Source of the DNA: Marinomonas sp. CT5 | GTDB taxonomy: Bacteria > Pseudomonadota > Gammaproteobacteria > Pseudomonadales > Marinomonadaceae | Reading direction: 5' to 3' | Assembly (NCBI RefSeq): GCF_018336975.1 | Contig: NZ_CP025572.1 | Coordinates: 648,069-654,772, forward strand | Length of the DNA stretch: 6,704 nucleotides | Part shown: positions 1-6,201 of the stretch, piece by piece | Numbering within the stretch: position 1 is the first letter of the stretch | How the letters are laid out: every line of letters starts with the position of its first letter | Made by a program: the position numbers and the translations under genes | The notes under the pieces: generated by a model | What the model saw: only the letters and a program-made list of their open reading frames with translations | What the model was told of the DNA's origin: nothing | Database searches by the model: none

Positions 1-258
1 TCTTTTGATTGTTTGAGCAGGTGTCTCTTTGGCTTTCGGGGATTTAGACATGGGTAGCCTCACTTTGGTAGACCAATCCATTTTGCCGTGTTTTCGAAGC
101 CAAGTCAGCACCGTTGATCGCCCTTGGATTCCATAGATTTTTTGAGCTTGCTTATAAGTCATGTCGCCTTTTTCGACGGCCATCACTATCTGTAATTTAA
201 AGCCCATTGTGTAGTCACGTTGAGTACGCTTGCGCTTGGTATTACTTGATGTCCCCAT
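1..258 (-). CDS. IS3-family transposase OrfA (helix-turn-helix), partial at window edge
   Basis: This is the N-terminal 86 residues of an OrfA protein, starting at the ATG at 258-256 and running off the left edge without a stop. It begins MGTSSNTKRKRTQRDYTMGF, a basic leader, followed by a helix-turn-helix region with the signature MTYKQAQKIYGIQGRSTVL and then WLRKHGKMDW. That is the typical DNA-binding half of an IS3 OrfA, which recognises the element's terminal repeats and is usually joined to OrfB by programmed -1 frameshifting. A strong AGGAG (complement of 266-270) lies 7 bases before the ATG. No damage is visible in the part seen. Family assignment is from motif memory; the subgroup is not determined. 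Confidence 0.85.
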   Translation of the reverse strand, partial: MGTSSNTKRKRTQRDYTMGFKLQIVMAVEKGDMTYKQAQKIYGIQGRSTVLTWLRKHGKMDWSTKVRLPMSKSPKAKETPAQTIKR

Positions 259-298
259 AATAGGTCTCCTAGGTGTAAACCTATTTCAGGACGGGACA
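1..298 (-). mobile_element. IS3-family insertion sequence, 5' end only
   Basis: The element enters from the left edge and ends near 298. Its putative left terminal sequence, read inward on the minus strand from 298, begins TGTCCCGTCCTGAAATAGG and leads through a good ribosome binding site into an OrfA-like reading frame. The TG start at the outer edge fits the IS3-family rule of TG...CA ends. The other end and the OrfB part lie outside the window, so neither the matching inverted repeat nor a target duplication can be checked. The boundary at 298 is inferred from the sequence pattern only. Confidence 0.7.
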
Positions 299-306
299 GC
301 TTAGTA

Positions 307-344
307 AAAAAAGCCCTTGCTAACCTGTTAGCAAGGGCTTTTTT
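307..344 (-). terminator. Strong intrinsic terminator downstream of the FliL-like gene
   Basis: Bases 311-324 (AAGCCCTTGCTAAC) are perfectly complementary to 327-340, and A307-310 pairs with T341-344. On the minus strand the GC-rich stem is followed by a run of U (complement of 306-310), 18 bases past the stop codon of the FliL-like gene. The sequence also has a T run on the plus strand, so it could work in both directions and shield the gene from the neighbouring insertion sequence. Confidence 0.9.
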
Positions 345-362
345 ATGCGTTTATTAAACGCT

Positions 363-782
363 TTACTGAGTAACGAAGCTGGCAAATAAAATGTCTTTGA
401 CCGGAGAGACGTTAGTCTCTTTTTGTAAGGCGTCATTGACGGCTAGTGCGGCTTCTTCGCGGGTTTTTTCTCTGGCGATTGCTCCTGTGACTTGCTCAGT
501 AGTGCGAGAGCTTAGAAACATGACTAATGAGTCTCTTATTAAGGGCATGTTATGTGTTATTAAATCTTTGTAATCCGCTTCTGTACGAATACTAATGCTG
601 GTTTTTATGTATTTTAGTTGGCCTTCGCTGGAAAGATGATTGACAACAAAATCTGGTTTTAGCTCTACGTAGGCGTAATTAACGGCACCCTCTTCGGCAT
701 GTACTGCAATACTTGTTAACACACTTACTAATATTAGGGCCAATAAACAGGGCTTTTTGTATAGTGACATTATCAGTGACAT
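363..782 (-). CDS. Orphan FliL-like protein with signal peptide
   Basis: The 139-residue product starts with a basic then hydrophobic segment (residues 7-25) ending in AVHA-EE, which reads as a signal peptide cleaved after residue 29 or as a membrane anchor. The rest resembles the periplasmic part of the flagellar basal-body protein FliL: YVELKPDFVVNHL (38-50), LKYIKTSISIRT (57-68), HNMPLIRDSLVMFLSS (77-92), a charged helix, and VKDILFASFVTQ at the C terminus. FliL proteins sit around the stator and motor at the inner membrane. No flagellar genes surround this one, so it is best called FliL-like; the role in motility is inferred. The start at 782 has only a weak GAGAG upstream; Met5 (ATG at 770-768) is an alternative that would keep the signal peptide. 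It ends at a strong terminator and is divergent from dsbB. Confidence 0.75.
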   Translation of the reverse strand: MSLIMSLYKKPCLLALILVSVLTSIAVHAEEGAVNYAYVELKPDFVVNHLSSEGQLKYIKTSISIRTEADYKDLITHNMPLIRDSLVMFLSSRTTEQVTGAIAREKTREEAALAVNDALQKETNVSPVKDILFASFVTQ

Positions 783-932
783 TTCGGGCTCTCGTTTTCA
801 TTCCAATAGGCAGTATACTAACTGGCATTAAAGCTTTATGTCAGTAGTATTTTGCACTTTCCTGTTTTGCTACTGTCATATTTTTTAGTCTATGGAAAAT
901 ATCTCATTAGTCACGTTTAGGAATTTATATTT
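783..932. promoter_or_regulatory. Divergent intergenic spacer with weak promoter-like sites
   Basis: This 150-bp spacer must hold the promoters of the leftward FliL-like gene and the rightward dsbB. A palindromic AGTATACT (812-819) supplies a TATACT -10-like hexamer on both strands, but neither strand has a good -35 at normal spacing. For dsbB, TTGCAC (852-857) with CATATT (877-882) is a weak pair at 19-bp spacing. I see no clear operator or riboswitch. The assignment rests mainly on gene layout, not on strong motifs. Confidence 0.35.
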
Positions 933-1427
933 ATGTCTACGCTTTTATCTGCTCGACGTTTTCATGGTTTGGTTGCTTTTACTGCTTTTATACTTTTGGC
1001 AGTGGCTTTTTATATGGAATATCAAATGGGCTTGGAACCTTGCCCTTTATGTATGTTGCAACGCATTGTATTTTTCTGCGTTGGTGTCGTGTCTTTGATA
1101 TCGGCGTTAACGGCGGGTGAAAAGGTTCGGAAAATATCATCTTGGTTTGTGGTCGTTTTATCTTTTGCTGGTGCTGCACTAGCCATTCGTCATTTATATT
1201 TACAGAACTTGCCTATGGATGAACTTCCTGCTTGTTTACCTGGTTTAAGTTATATGTTTGAGGTTTTTCCATGGCAAGAGATCATGCAAGCAATGGTAAT
1301 GGGTACGGGGGAGTGTGGTGATGTGGTTTGGACTTTCTTGGGTATTAGTATTCCTGGCTGGACGCTAGTGGCTTTTATTAGTATGGCTGTGATTAATATG
1401 TTCATTGCGTTACGGGCAGTAAAATAG
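933..1427 (+). CDS. dsbB: Disulfide bond formation protein DsbB
   Basis: DsbB is the inner-membrane quinone reductase that reoxidises periplasmic DsbA and passes the electrons to ubiquinone or menaquinone. The 164-residue protein has four predicted membrane helices (about 10-29, 41-60, 68-88 and 139-161). The first periplasmic loop carries the CPLC pair (Cys37 and Cys40), and the second loop carries the other pair (Cys101 and Cys128), matching the four essential cysteines of E. coli DsbB. Arg44, four residues after Cys40, corresponds to the quinone-binding arginine. Length is close to the family norm (about 165-175). The ATG at 933 is preceded by AGGA at 919-922, a rather long 10-base spacing. 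A dsbB-type gene beside algQ/rsd is, from memory, also seen in Pseudomonas. Nothing looks damaged. Confidence 0.95.
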   Translation: MSTLLSARRFHGLVAFTAFILLAVAFYMEYQMGLEPCPLCMLQRIVFFCVGVVSLISALTAGEKVRKISSWFVVVLSFAGAALAIRHLYLQNLPMDELPACLPGLSYMFEVFPWQEIMQAMVMGTGECGDVVWTFLGISIPGWTLVAFISMAVINMFIALRAVK

Positions 1428-1507
1428 TTTTTATTTTAGGTATTAGTAATGAATATTTTTGTAAAAAGGATCTGATACAAGGTTACAAATCCCTTTCTGT
1501 GATTATC

Positions 1508-1536
1508 TTGCAGGGGGTTGCGTATCGGAATATGCT
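1508..1536 (+). promoter_or_regulatory. Candidate sigma-70 promoter for the rsd operon
   Basis: TTGCAG (1508-1513) and TATGCT (1531-1536) are separated by exactly 17 bases in the 154-bp gap between dsbB and rsd. Each hexamer is only a partial match to consensus (3 and 4 of 6), so this is a plausible but unproven promoter, 45 bases upstream of the rsd start. Confidence 0.4.
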
Positions 1537-1581
1537 TGAGTGAACTGTTTAATAATAATTAACGCTTGATGGAGTCTGCAT

Positions 1582-2052
1582 ATGTTAGAAGGTTGTAAAA
1601 CAGCTCAAGAGCGATGGGGTGGTGTGCATGTAATCATCGACCGCTGGTTGGAGCAACGACGAAAACTGGTGGAAATTGCCTTATACCTTCGCGATCGTGG
1701 AGAAATGACCCCAACAGATACGCCTAAAATACAAGCAATGTGTGAAATGCTCGTGGATTATGTTTCAGCGGGACATTTTACTGTTTATGAACAATTGGCA
1801 ATAGAAGCAAAAGAGTTTCATGATGATGGTGCCGTAGTGTTGTTGGGTGAGTTATTGCCTCTTATTGATAGTTCAACCGAGGTCGCTATTGAATTTAACG
1901 ATAAGTACGATACTAAGGAGCATTGTAATGCTCAGCTTGAGGCTTTGCCTTTTTCTCTCCAAGCCTTGATTGTTGTGATGGCTGAACGATTTCAGTATGA
2001 AGATCAGTTAATTAAGGAACTGCATGAAGCGCACAGTGAAAAAAACGCTTGA
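1582..2052 (+). CDS. rsd: Rsd/AlgQ family regulator of sigma D (anti-sigma-70)
   Basis: Members of this family (Rsd in E. coli, AlgQ in Pseudomonas) bind the housekeeping sigma factor RpoD and lower its availability, favouring alternative sigma factors in stationary phase; AlgQ also affects alginate and virulence genes. The 156-residue length matches E. coli Rsd (158). Diagnostic stretches are VIIDRWLEQRRKL (17-29), VDYVSAGHFTVYE (58-70), the most conserved block of the family, and AERFQYEDQLI (134-144). The protein is all-helical and cytoplasmic. The ATG at 1582 has a clear GGAG at 1571-1574, 7 bases upstream. The last 29 bp overlap the start of the next gene, suggesting cotranscription and coupled translation. 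In pseudomonads this gene is called algQ; no alginate genes are seen here. Confidence 0.92.
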   Translation: MLEGCKTAQERWGGVHVIIDRWLEQRRKLVEIALYLRDRGEMTPTDTPKIQAMCEMLVDYVSAGHFTVYEQLAIEAKEFHDDGAVVLLGELLPLIDSSTEVAIEFNDKYDTKEHCNAQLEALPFSLQALIVVMAERFQYEDQLIKELHEAHSEKNA

Positions 2053-3007
2053 GCTTGGTCTAGCGGTTGTTTGTTTGACGGCTTTGTTGTCTTGTTCCGC
2101 TGAAGCTCCTGTTCGAACGGCTCAATATGCTAAGCAGGGGTTATATTCTGCTGTGTTGAGCGATGATGGCTCATCGGCTTTGGTTGGTTCTATTCAACAT
2201 GGTGGCAGTTATTGGGTGAATGCAGTGAATGAGCGCCGCTTTAATTGGAATCATGTTAAAGGTGAATATTCATCACTTTATGGAGTGGATATTGACCCAA
2301 GTGGTCAATATGCGGCAACGGGCGGGGGTCGTACTTTAGTTCTGTGGAGTACGGTGACAGGTAAATCAGAGGGCTTCTGGACAACGCCGGGGGATGTGCA
2401 ATCATTAAAGCTTACCCAAAATGGTGATTATGCGTTAGTTGGTTTGAATGACCAAACGGCACGCTTTTTTGACATAAAGCGGGGTGGTATTAAACAAACT
2501 CTACGGACTGGTGCCACTGTACGTGCTGTTGATGTAACGTCAGATGGTTTGCTTGGTATTACGGGGGATGATGCTTCTAATGTAACTCTTTGGGATATGC
2601 AAACTGGTGAAAAAAAGTATCAGTGGTCATTAAGTAATATCATTGGCAGTGTAGCTCTTTCCACAGATGGAAAATATGCGTTTGGAGCGGCCCAATTAGG
2701 CAATGCTAAGATTTGGTCGACAAGGACGGGTAAAGAGTTAACCAATATTGATACAGGTGCATTAGAATATCGCCATGCCTCGATTAGCCAAGCGGTTTTT
2801 TCAAGTGATGACAGGAATGTTCTTATTGGTGAAGTGAATAGTAAAGTATCATTGATTCAAGTAAGTACTGGTGCCGTTCAAAAAGAATGGGAGCTTTTCA
2901 CGCCGAATGGACGTCCAAGTGGAGCCAGTGTTTTAGCGTTGGCTTTTGGTAAAGGTAATCGTTATTACGCGATAGGTAGTAATGGTTATTTAAACGTATT
3001 GGAATAA
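2024..3007 (+). CDS. WD40-repeat beta-propeller lipoprotein
   Basis: The 327-residue product has a lipoprotein signal: basic MKRTVKK, a hydrophobic core (11-22) and a lipobox LLSC with the lipidated cysteine at position 24. Ser at +2 would favour outer-membrane sorting by Lol rules. Seven propeller blades follow, at about 40-78, 84-121, 125-161, 165-202, 207-243, 253-291 and 302-327, seen as recurring V.S[LV].[LF]S.DG.YA..G....N..[LI]W...TG patterns, for example VTLWDMQTGEK (187-197). Seven blades make one closed propeller, so this is probably a periplasm-facing scaffold; the partner is unknown and I see no catalytic residues. The start at 2024 lies inside rsd and has AAGGA at 2014-2018, 5 bases upstream. 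A GTG at 2036 would give a shorter signal peptide but has no good ribosome site. The next gene starts 3 bases after the stop. Confidence 0.85.
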   Translation: MKRTVKKTLELGLAVVCLTALLSCSAEAPVRTAQYAKQGLYSAVLSDDGSSALVGSIQHGGSYWVNAVNERRFNWNHVKGEYSSLYGVDIDPSGQYAATGGGRTLVLWSTVTGKSEGFWTTPGDVQSLKLTQNGDYALVGLNDQTARFFDIKRGGIKQTLRTGATVRAVDVTSDGLLGITGDDASNVTLWDMQTGEKKYQWSLSNIIGSVALSTDGKYAFGAAQLGNAKIWSTRTGKELTNIDTGALEYRHASISQAVFSSDDRNVLIGEVNSKVSLIQVSTGAVQKEWELFTPNGRPSGASVLALAFGKGNRYYAIGSNGYLNVLE

Positions 3008-3010
3008 CTT

Positions 3011-3436
3011 ATGTCTTATCAGGACGCTGAGTCGTCTTCTTCTAAATTGGATCAAAAAACGCTTCATTTGCCCTATAGGTTAGGTGCTTTCTTGGCTCTT
3101 CAAGCCTTTTTTTCTATTGCTGCTGGGGCTTTTGGTGCCCATGGTTTAACTGAAATACTTGACCCAAAATCGCTTGGCTGGTGGCACACGGCAAGTCAAT
3201 ATCTTATGTATCATGCTTTAGGCGGGTTAGTCGTGGTGGCCTTGTCTGCTTATTTACCCTCAACGAAAAGTATTTTACTGTTTTTTTGTGTCGGTAATTT
3301 GCTATTTGCTGGCAGTTTATATGCCATGGCTCTAACGGGCTACACTTTGCTTGGAGCGATAACCCCCCTAGGTGGATTATGTTATCTCATAGCTTGGGGT
3401 CTGTTAGCGTCGCGTCTATGGCATTGTCGTCATTAA
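3011..3436 (+). CDS. DUF423 family small inner-membrane protein (YgdD-like)
   Basis: This 141-residue protein has four predicted membrane helices (about 24-42, 66-82, 87-106, 113-135) and the signature blocks of DUF423: GAFGAHGL (39-46), WHTASQYLMYHALG (58-71), LFAGSLYAMALTG (98-110) and GAITPLGGL (115-123). The biochemical role of the family is not established. It carries a hydrophilic N-terminal extension of about 20 residues compared with the usual start of the family just before the first helix; the in-frame ATG at 3011 is the obvious start, and only a weak GGA lies upstream. The 3-base gap after the WD40 gene indicates the same operon, with probable translational coupling. From memory, DUF423 genes in some gammaproteobacteria sit next to thiS-thiG-trmB; here trmB follows but thiS and thiG are not seen. 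Confidence 0.88.
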   Translation: MSYQDAESSSSKLDQKTLHLPYRLGAFLALQAFFSIAAGAFGAHGLTEILDPKSLGWWHTASQYLMYHALGGLVVVALSAYLPSTKSILLFFCVGNLLFAGSLYAMALTGYTLLGAITPLGGLCYLIAWGLLASRLWHCRH

Positions 3437-3572
3437 AAGCCTAGTGAATGTAACGCAAGCTCGCCATGATACCGCCCAAAAAAGCAGGACATTAAATACT
3501 TTTTTCGTTAGGATAGCGCCCTGCTAGTCTTAGCTCAAAAGACACAACTGCCTAATAAGTGATCTAAAACGA

Positions 3573-3601
3573 TGGTTAGGTTGGCCTAGGCTCATTAAAA
3601 T
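3573..3601 (+). promoter_or_regulatory. Weak candidate promoter for trmB
   Basis: In the 191-bp gap after the DUF423 gene, TAAAAT (3596-3601) is a 5 of 6 match to the -10 hexamer, with TGGTTA (3573-3578) at 17-bp spacing as a poor -35. An 8-bp palindrome GCCTAGGC (3584-3591) lies between them and could be an operator or chance. No convincing terminator is seen for the upstream operon; AGCAGG (3483-3488) and CCTGCT (3520-3525) can pair only across a 31-base loop. Confidence 0.27.
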
Positions 3602-3627
3602 AGAACATATTTAAGCGATATTTAATC

Positions 3628-4338
3628 ATGCAAGAGCAAGAAACAAATACTCAAGAACCTATTAAAAAACGCACCATTCGTAGCTTTGTTGTACGTGGTG
3701 GTCGTATGACTGAAGGTCAACAAAAGAATTATGACACGAACTGGGCTGTATACGGTTTAAATCTTGCTGATGGGCGAATTGATTACGCAACTGTGTTTGG
3801 CCGTGAATCGGATGTGGTTATTGAAGTAGGCTTTGGTATGGGCGCTTCGCTCGTTGAAATGGCAAAAAATGCACCAGAAAAAGATTTTATTGGTATTGAA
3901 GTGCATCCGCCCGGTGTTGCTAAATTAATGATGTTGGCAAAAGAAGAAGGCATCATAAATATACGTGTCTATTGTGATGATGCGATTGAAGTGATGGCAA
4001 ATGCCTTACCTCAAAAAGCCGCAAGCGCATTTCAGTTGTTTTTCCCAGATCCATGGCATAAAAAGAAGCACAACAAGCGCCGTATTGTTCAGCCTTTGTT
4101 TGCTCAACAAGTTGCGAATGTTATAAAAGAAGGTGGTTTTTTTCATATGGCAACAGACTGGCAGCCTTACGCCGAGCATATGATGGAAGTGATGGAGGCC
4201 CAAGATGGCTATCAGAATGCCGTGGGCAAAGGTTTATACCACCCTCGCCCAGAATCTCGACCATTGACGAAATTTGAACAACGCGGTGAGCGTCTTGGTC
4301 ACGGTGTTTGGGATTTGATTTATAACGTTATGAGGTAG
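3628..4338 (+). CDS. trmB: tRNA (guanine-N7-)-methyltransferase TrmB
   Basis: TrmB uses S-adenosylmethionine to make 7-methylguanosine at position 46 of the tRNA variable loop. The 236-residue protein shows the whole family pattern: the SAM-binding motif EVGFGMG (66-72), acidic Glu91 at the end of the next strand (IGIEVH), Asp118 (YCDDAI), the characteristic FPDPWHKKKHNKRR (139-152), ATDWQPYAEHM (175-185) with Asp177, and the C-terminal TKFEQRGERLGHGVWDL (214-230) with the Thr-x-x-Glu pair. These match the residues important in E. coli TrmB in order and spacing. The length is typical. The ATG at 3628 has no strong Shine-Dalgarno site, but the protein start agrees with the family. It stands alone between intergenic gaps of 191 and 94 bp, so it is probably a single-gene unit. 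Confidence 0.96.
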   Translation: MQEQETNTQEPIKKRTIRSFVVRGGRMTEGQQKNYDTNWAVYGLNLADGRIDYATVFGRESDVVIEVGFGMGASLVEMAKNAPEKDFIGIEVHPPGVAKLMMLAKEEGIINIRVYCDDAIEVMANALPQKAASAFQLFFPDPWHKKKHNKRRIVQPLFAQQVANVIKEGGFFHMATDWQPYAEHMMEVMEAQDGYQNAVGKGLYHPRPESRPLTKFEQRGERLGHGVWDLIYNVMR

Positions 4339-4366
4339 TTGAATAAACGGCTAATATATTGCCTCA

Positions 4367-4397
4367 TTGATATATTTAGTCTACGTGTTTTTTTAAT
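4367..4397 (+). promoter_or_regulatory. Candidate promoter for the wzz-type gene
   Basis: TTGATA (4367-4372, 5 of 6) and TTTAAT (4392-4397, 5 of 6) are good hexamer matches but separated by 19 bases, longer than ideal. They lie in the 94-bp gap between trmB and the wzz-type gene, which is otherwise very AT-rich and has an AT-only inverted repeat (4353-4359 with 4370-4376). I see no JUMPstart or ops element, which often precedes polysaccharide operons. Confidence 0.38.
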
Positions 4398-4420
4398 ATG
4401 AATAATTTTATTCCTTTACA

Positions 4421-4435
4421 GAGAGGTATGTTGTG
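4421..4435 (+). promoter_or_regulatory. Ribosome binding site that fixes a GTG start
   Basis: GAGAGG (4421-4426) lies 6 bases before GTG (4433-4435). The nearby ATG at 4428 is out of frame and meets TGA after one codon (ATG-TTG-TGA), and the next upstream in-frame GTG (4385) is followed at once by TAA. The GTG at 4433 is therefore the best start. Confidence 0.75.
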
Positions 4436-5563
4436 ACAAAAGGTCAATTATCACAAGAAAAAACGGATCCAGCTGCCGTATTGGCAAGAAATCAGTATGA
4501 TCATCGTGATGATGAAATTGATTTAAAAGAACTTCTAATAGCTTTATGGCAGGGTAAGTTTATAATTATTGCAGTGACAGTCTTTTGTACCGCAGTAGCT
4601 ATTATATATTCATTGAAAGCAAAAGATGTTTGGACAACAGAAGCTATTATTACCGAGCCACAAATAAGTGACTTTGCTAATTACCAGAAAATGGTAAATG
4701 ATTTTCAGCCTATTTTTGATGTTTATCAAGGTGGAACAATACTGATTAGTCAGCAGCTAAATAGCTTTGTTTCGTCTAAATACTTATTTCAAATTTATTT
4801 GCAACAATACAGCGCTAGAAGTAATAAAAAAGACTTTATATCTTCTTTTGGTGATTTTAAAGCAGAGTTGGAACGGATACGTGAGACTGCTAATGATAAT
4901 GAGTATCGAGCCGCAGAGTCTAGCTTGTATGATGGGTGGTATAATAGGCTGCCTCAACCTTCAGGGAAGTCAGGAAATTCGTCTTTAAAAAGTATTGCTG
5001 GAGATGCTGAAAAAAGCTTTGCTTTTTTGAATGGGTATATTAAATACATCGAGAATCAGGCTCGTAGTGTTATAATTGCGAATCTGAATTCTGTTATTGA
5101 AAGTAAGCACAATGAATTAATTCAACAAAAAAATATATTAATGGATCAGGCCAAGAGTCGCTTAAAAGATGAGAGAGAGCTTGCTAGATATGCTTTGCAA
5201 ATAGCTAAAGTGGCAGGTGTGGACAAACCCCAGCAGAACTTAGGTGATCAAGAAATATTTGCCATTAATATTGGTTCTAATGCATTGGAAGCAAAAGTAA
5301 GAGTTCTGGATAGCCTTAGTGTTGATCAGCTTAGTTTGATAGAGCCAAGATTGCAGGTGATTAATTCAAAATTGAATTTGCTAAATACTTTGAAAGTGAA
5401 CCCAAATGTGGTTTTTAACACTTTTCAATATGTTGAGGAGCCTGAAATACCTCTTAGTCGAACGTCGCCAAAAAGAAGGCTTATTGCTATTTTAGGATTG
5501 CTGCTGGGTGGTGTGTTAGGTTGCTTTATCGTATTGGTAAGGTTCGCATTTCGAGATAAGTGA
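4433..5563 (+). CDS. Wzz/FepE-type polysaccharide chain-length regulator
   Basis: The 376-residue protein has the layout of class 1 polysaccharide co-polymerases: a cytoplasmic N terminus with DEIDLKELLIALWQGK (27-42) leading into membrane helix 1 (about 43-60), a large mostly helical periplasmic domain with a long coiled region (about 215-260), then the PEIPLSRTSPKRRLI block (338-351) and membrane helix 2 (about 350-370, glycine-rich LGLLLGGVLG), with a short basic tail. These proteins oligomerise in the inner membrane and set the length of Wzy-made O-antigen or capsule chains. No Walker motifs or tyrosine-kinase domain are present, so it is not a Wzc-type kinase. The length is closer to FepE (about 377) than WzzB (about 325). 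It starts with GTG after a strong ribosome site. No Wzx, Wzy or glycosyltransferase gene is adjacent; the next 700 bp hold IS remnants. Confidence 0.85.
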   Translation: MTKGQLSQEKTDPAAVLARNQYDHRDDEIDLKELLIALWQGKFIIIAVTVFCTAVAIIYSLKAKDVWTTEAIITEPQISDFANYQKMVNDFQPIFDVYQGGTILISQQLNSFVSSKYLFQIYLQQYSARSNKKDFISSFGDFKAELERIRETANDNEYRAAESSLYDGWYNRLPQPSGKSGNSSLKSIAGDAEKSFAFLNGYIKYIENQARSVIIANLNSVIESKHNELIQQKNILMDQAKSRLKDERELARYALQIAKVAGVDKPQQNLGDQEIFAINIGSNALEAKVRVLDSLSVDQLSLIEPRLQVINSKLNLLNTLKVNPNVVFNTFQYVEEPEIPLSRTSPKRRLIAILGLLLGGVLGCFIVLVRFAFRDK

Positions 5564-5594
5564 TGCATAGAAAAATAACAAAAATCGATCTAAG

Positions 5595-5621
5595 ATGCTG
5601 TTCACTTAATCGGAACAGCAT
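5595..5621 (+). terminator. Hairpin after wzz, possible weak terminator
   Basis: ATGCTGTTC (5595-5603) is perfectly complementary to GAACAGCAT (5613-5621), giving a 9-bp stem with a 9-base loop, 31 bases past the wzz stop codon. Its place is right for a terminator or a 3' end stabiliser, but there is no T run after the stem, so it is not a canonical intrinsic terminator. Confidence 0.45.
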
Positions 5622-5888
5622 GACGAGGTAGTAGATATTTTGTCTTTGATAGCTTCACCAAACTAGGTCAACTTTTCACTCAAAAAAATAAATTACACAC
5701 TTCAGATCTTAGCTCCTTAAGATGTATTCCTGTTTTCAACTCTGGCTTAGCTGCGGCCATCGAATTAAGGTGAAGGTAATAAAAGCAAACGTCGTTGTAA
5801 AACGTTCCTCGCCCCTTGACTAGAACATACTGCAGCATAACCTTTCTCTTGACGTACGATGTTGTTTGGTAGTAGCTTCACTCGCATT

Positions 5889-6168
5889 TCATGATGAATT
5901 AATCGATTTATGGCCTGCACGATAACTAATTTTGGTAAGAAGTCGCTCCGATACTAATTTCTCCGAACAAGTATTTAAGCGTCTAGTTACTTCTTTGATC
6001 GATTCATCCCTAAAGAGAGATACCCCTGATATAAACCAAAGAAATGGCTCTTCAGGTGGGTGTCGTTGCTTGATATTAATTTTCAAAGAAAGAGTTGATG
6101 CGGGCTCAATCCACTCAACTGGAAAATTTTGAGGAAGGTTGAGTGATCTGAAAATGAGAGGAGTTCAT
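5889..6168 (-). pseudogene. IS4-family transposase remnant (N-terminal fragment, frameshifted)
   Basis: On the minus strand an ATG at 6168-6166 opens MNSSHFQITQP. Skipping one base (T at 6135) then gives PQNFPVEWIEPAS followed by KINIKQRHPPEEPFLWFI and SGVSLFRDESIKEVTRRLN, ending at TGA 5891-5889. The string LW-x-x-x-G-x-x-LFRDESI-x-EV-x-RRL is typical of the N-terminal domain of IS4-family transposases (LP-x-E-x-x-x-W-x-x-x-G-x-x-LFR-x-x-[SP]I). Those proteins are usually over 400 residues, while only about 92 remain here, and no catalytic DDE core follows. Without the one-base correction the start frame stops at TGA about 18 codons in. The assignment is from motif memory; the frameshift is inferred from how well the two pieces join. 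Confidence 0.65.
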
Positions 6169-6201
6169 AGGTACTGAGAAGTAACTGCTGAATAGATGCA
6201 A

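Noticed and set aside
391..573. Plus-strand open frame inside the FliL-like gene
   Set aside because: It lies entirely opposite a well-supported gene and resembles nothing recognisable.
1464..1496. Hairpin terminator after dsbB
   Set aside because: AAAAGGAT and ATCCCTTT pair only with a mismatch across a long loop, and no T run follows.
4353..4376. Terminator after trmB
   Set aside because: The inverted repeat is made only of A and T with a 10-base loop, too weak to call a terminator.
5932..6132. 66-codon plus-strand open frame
   Set aside because: It is antisense to the IS4-type remnant, has no family resemblance, and no clear ribosome site.
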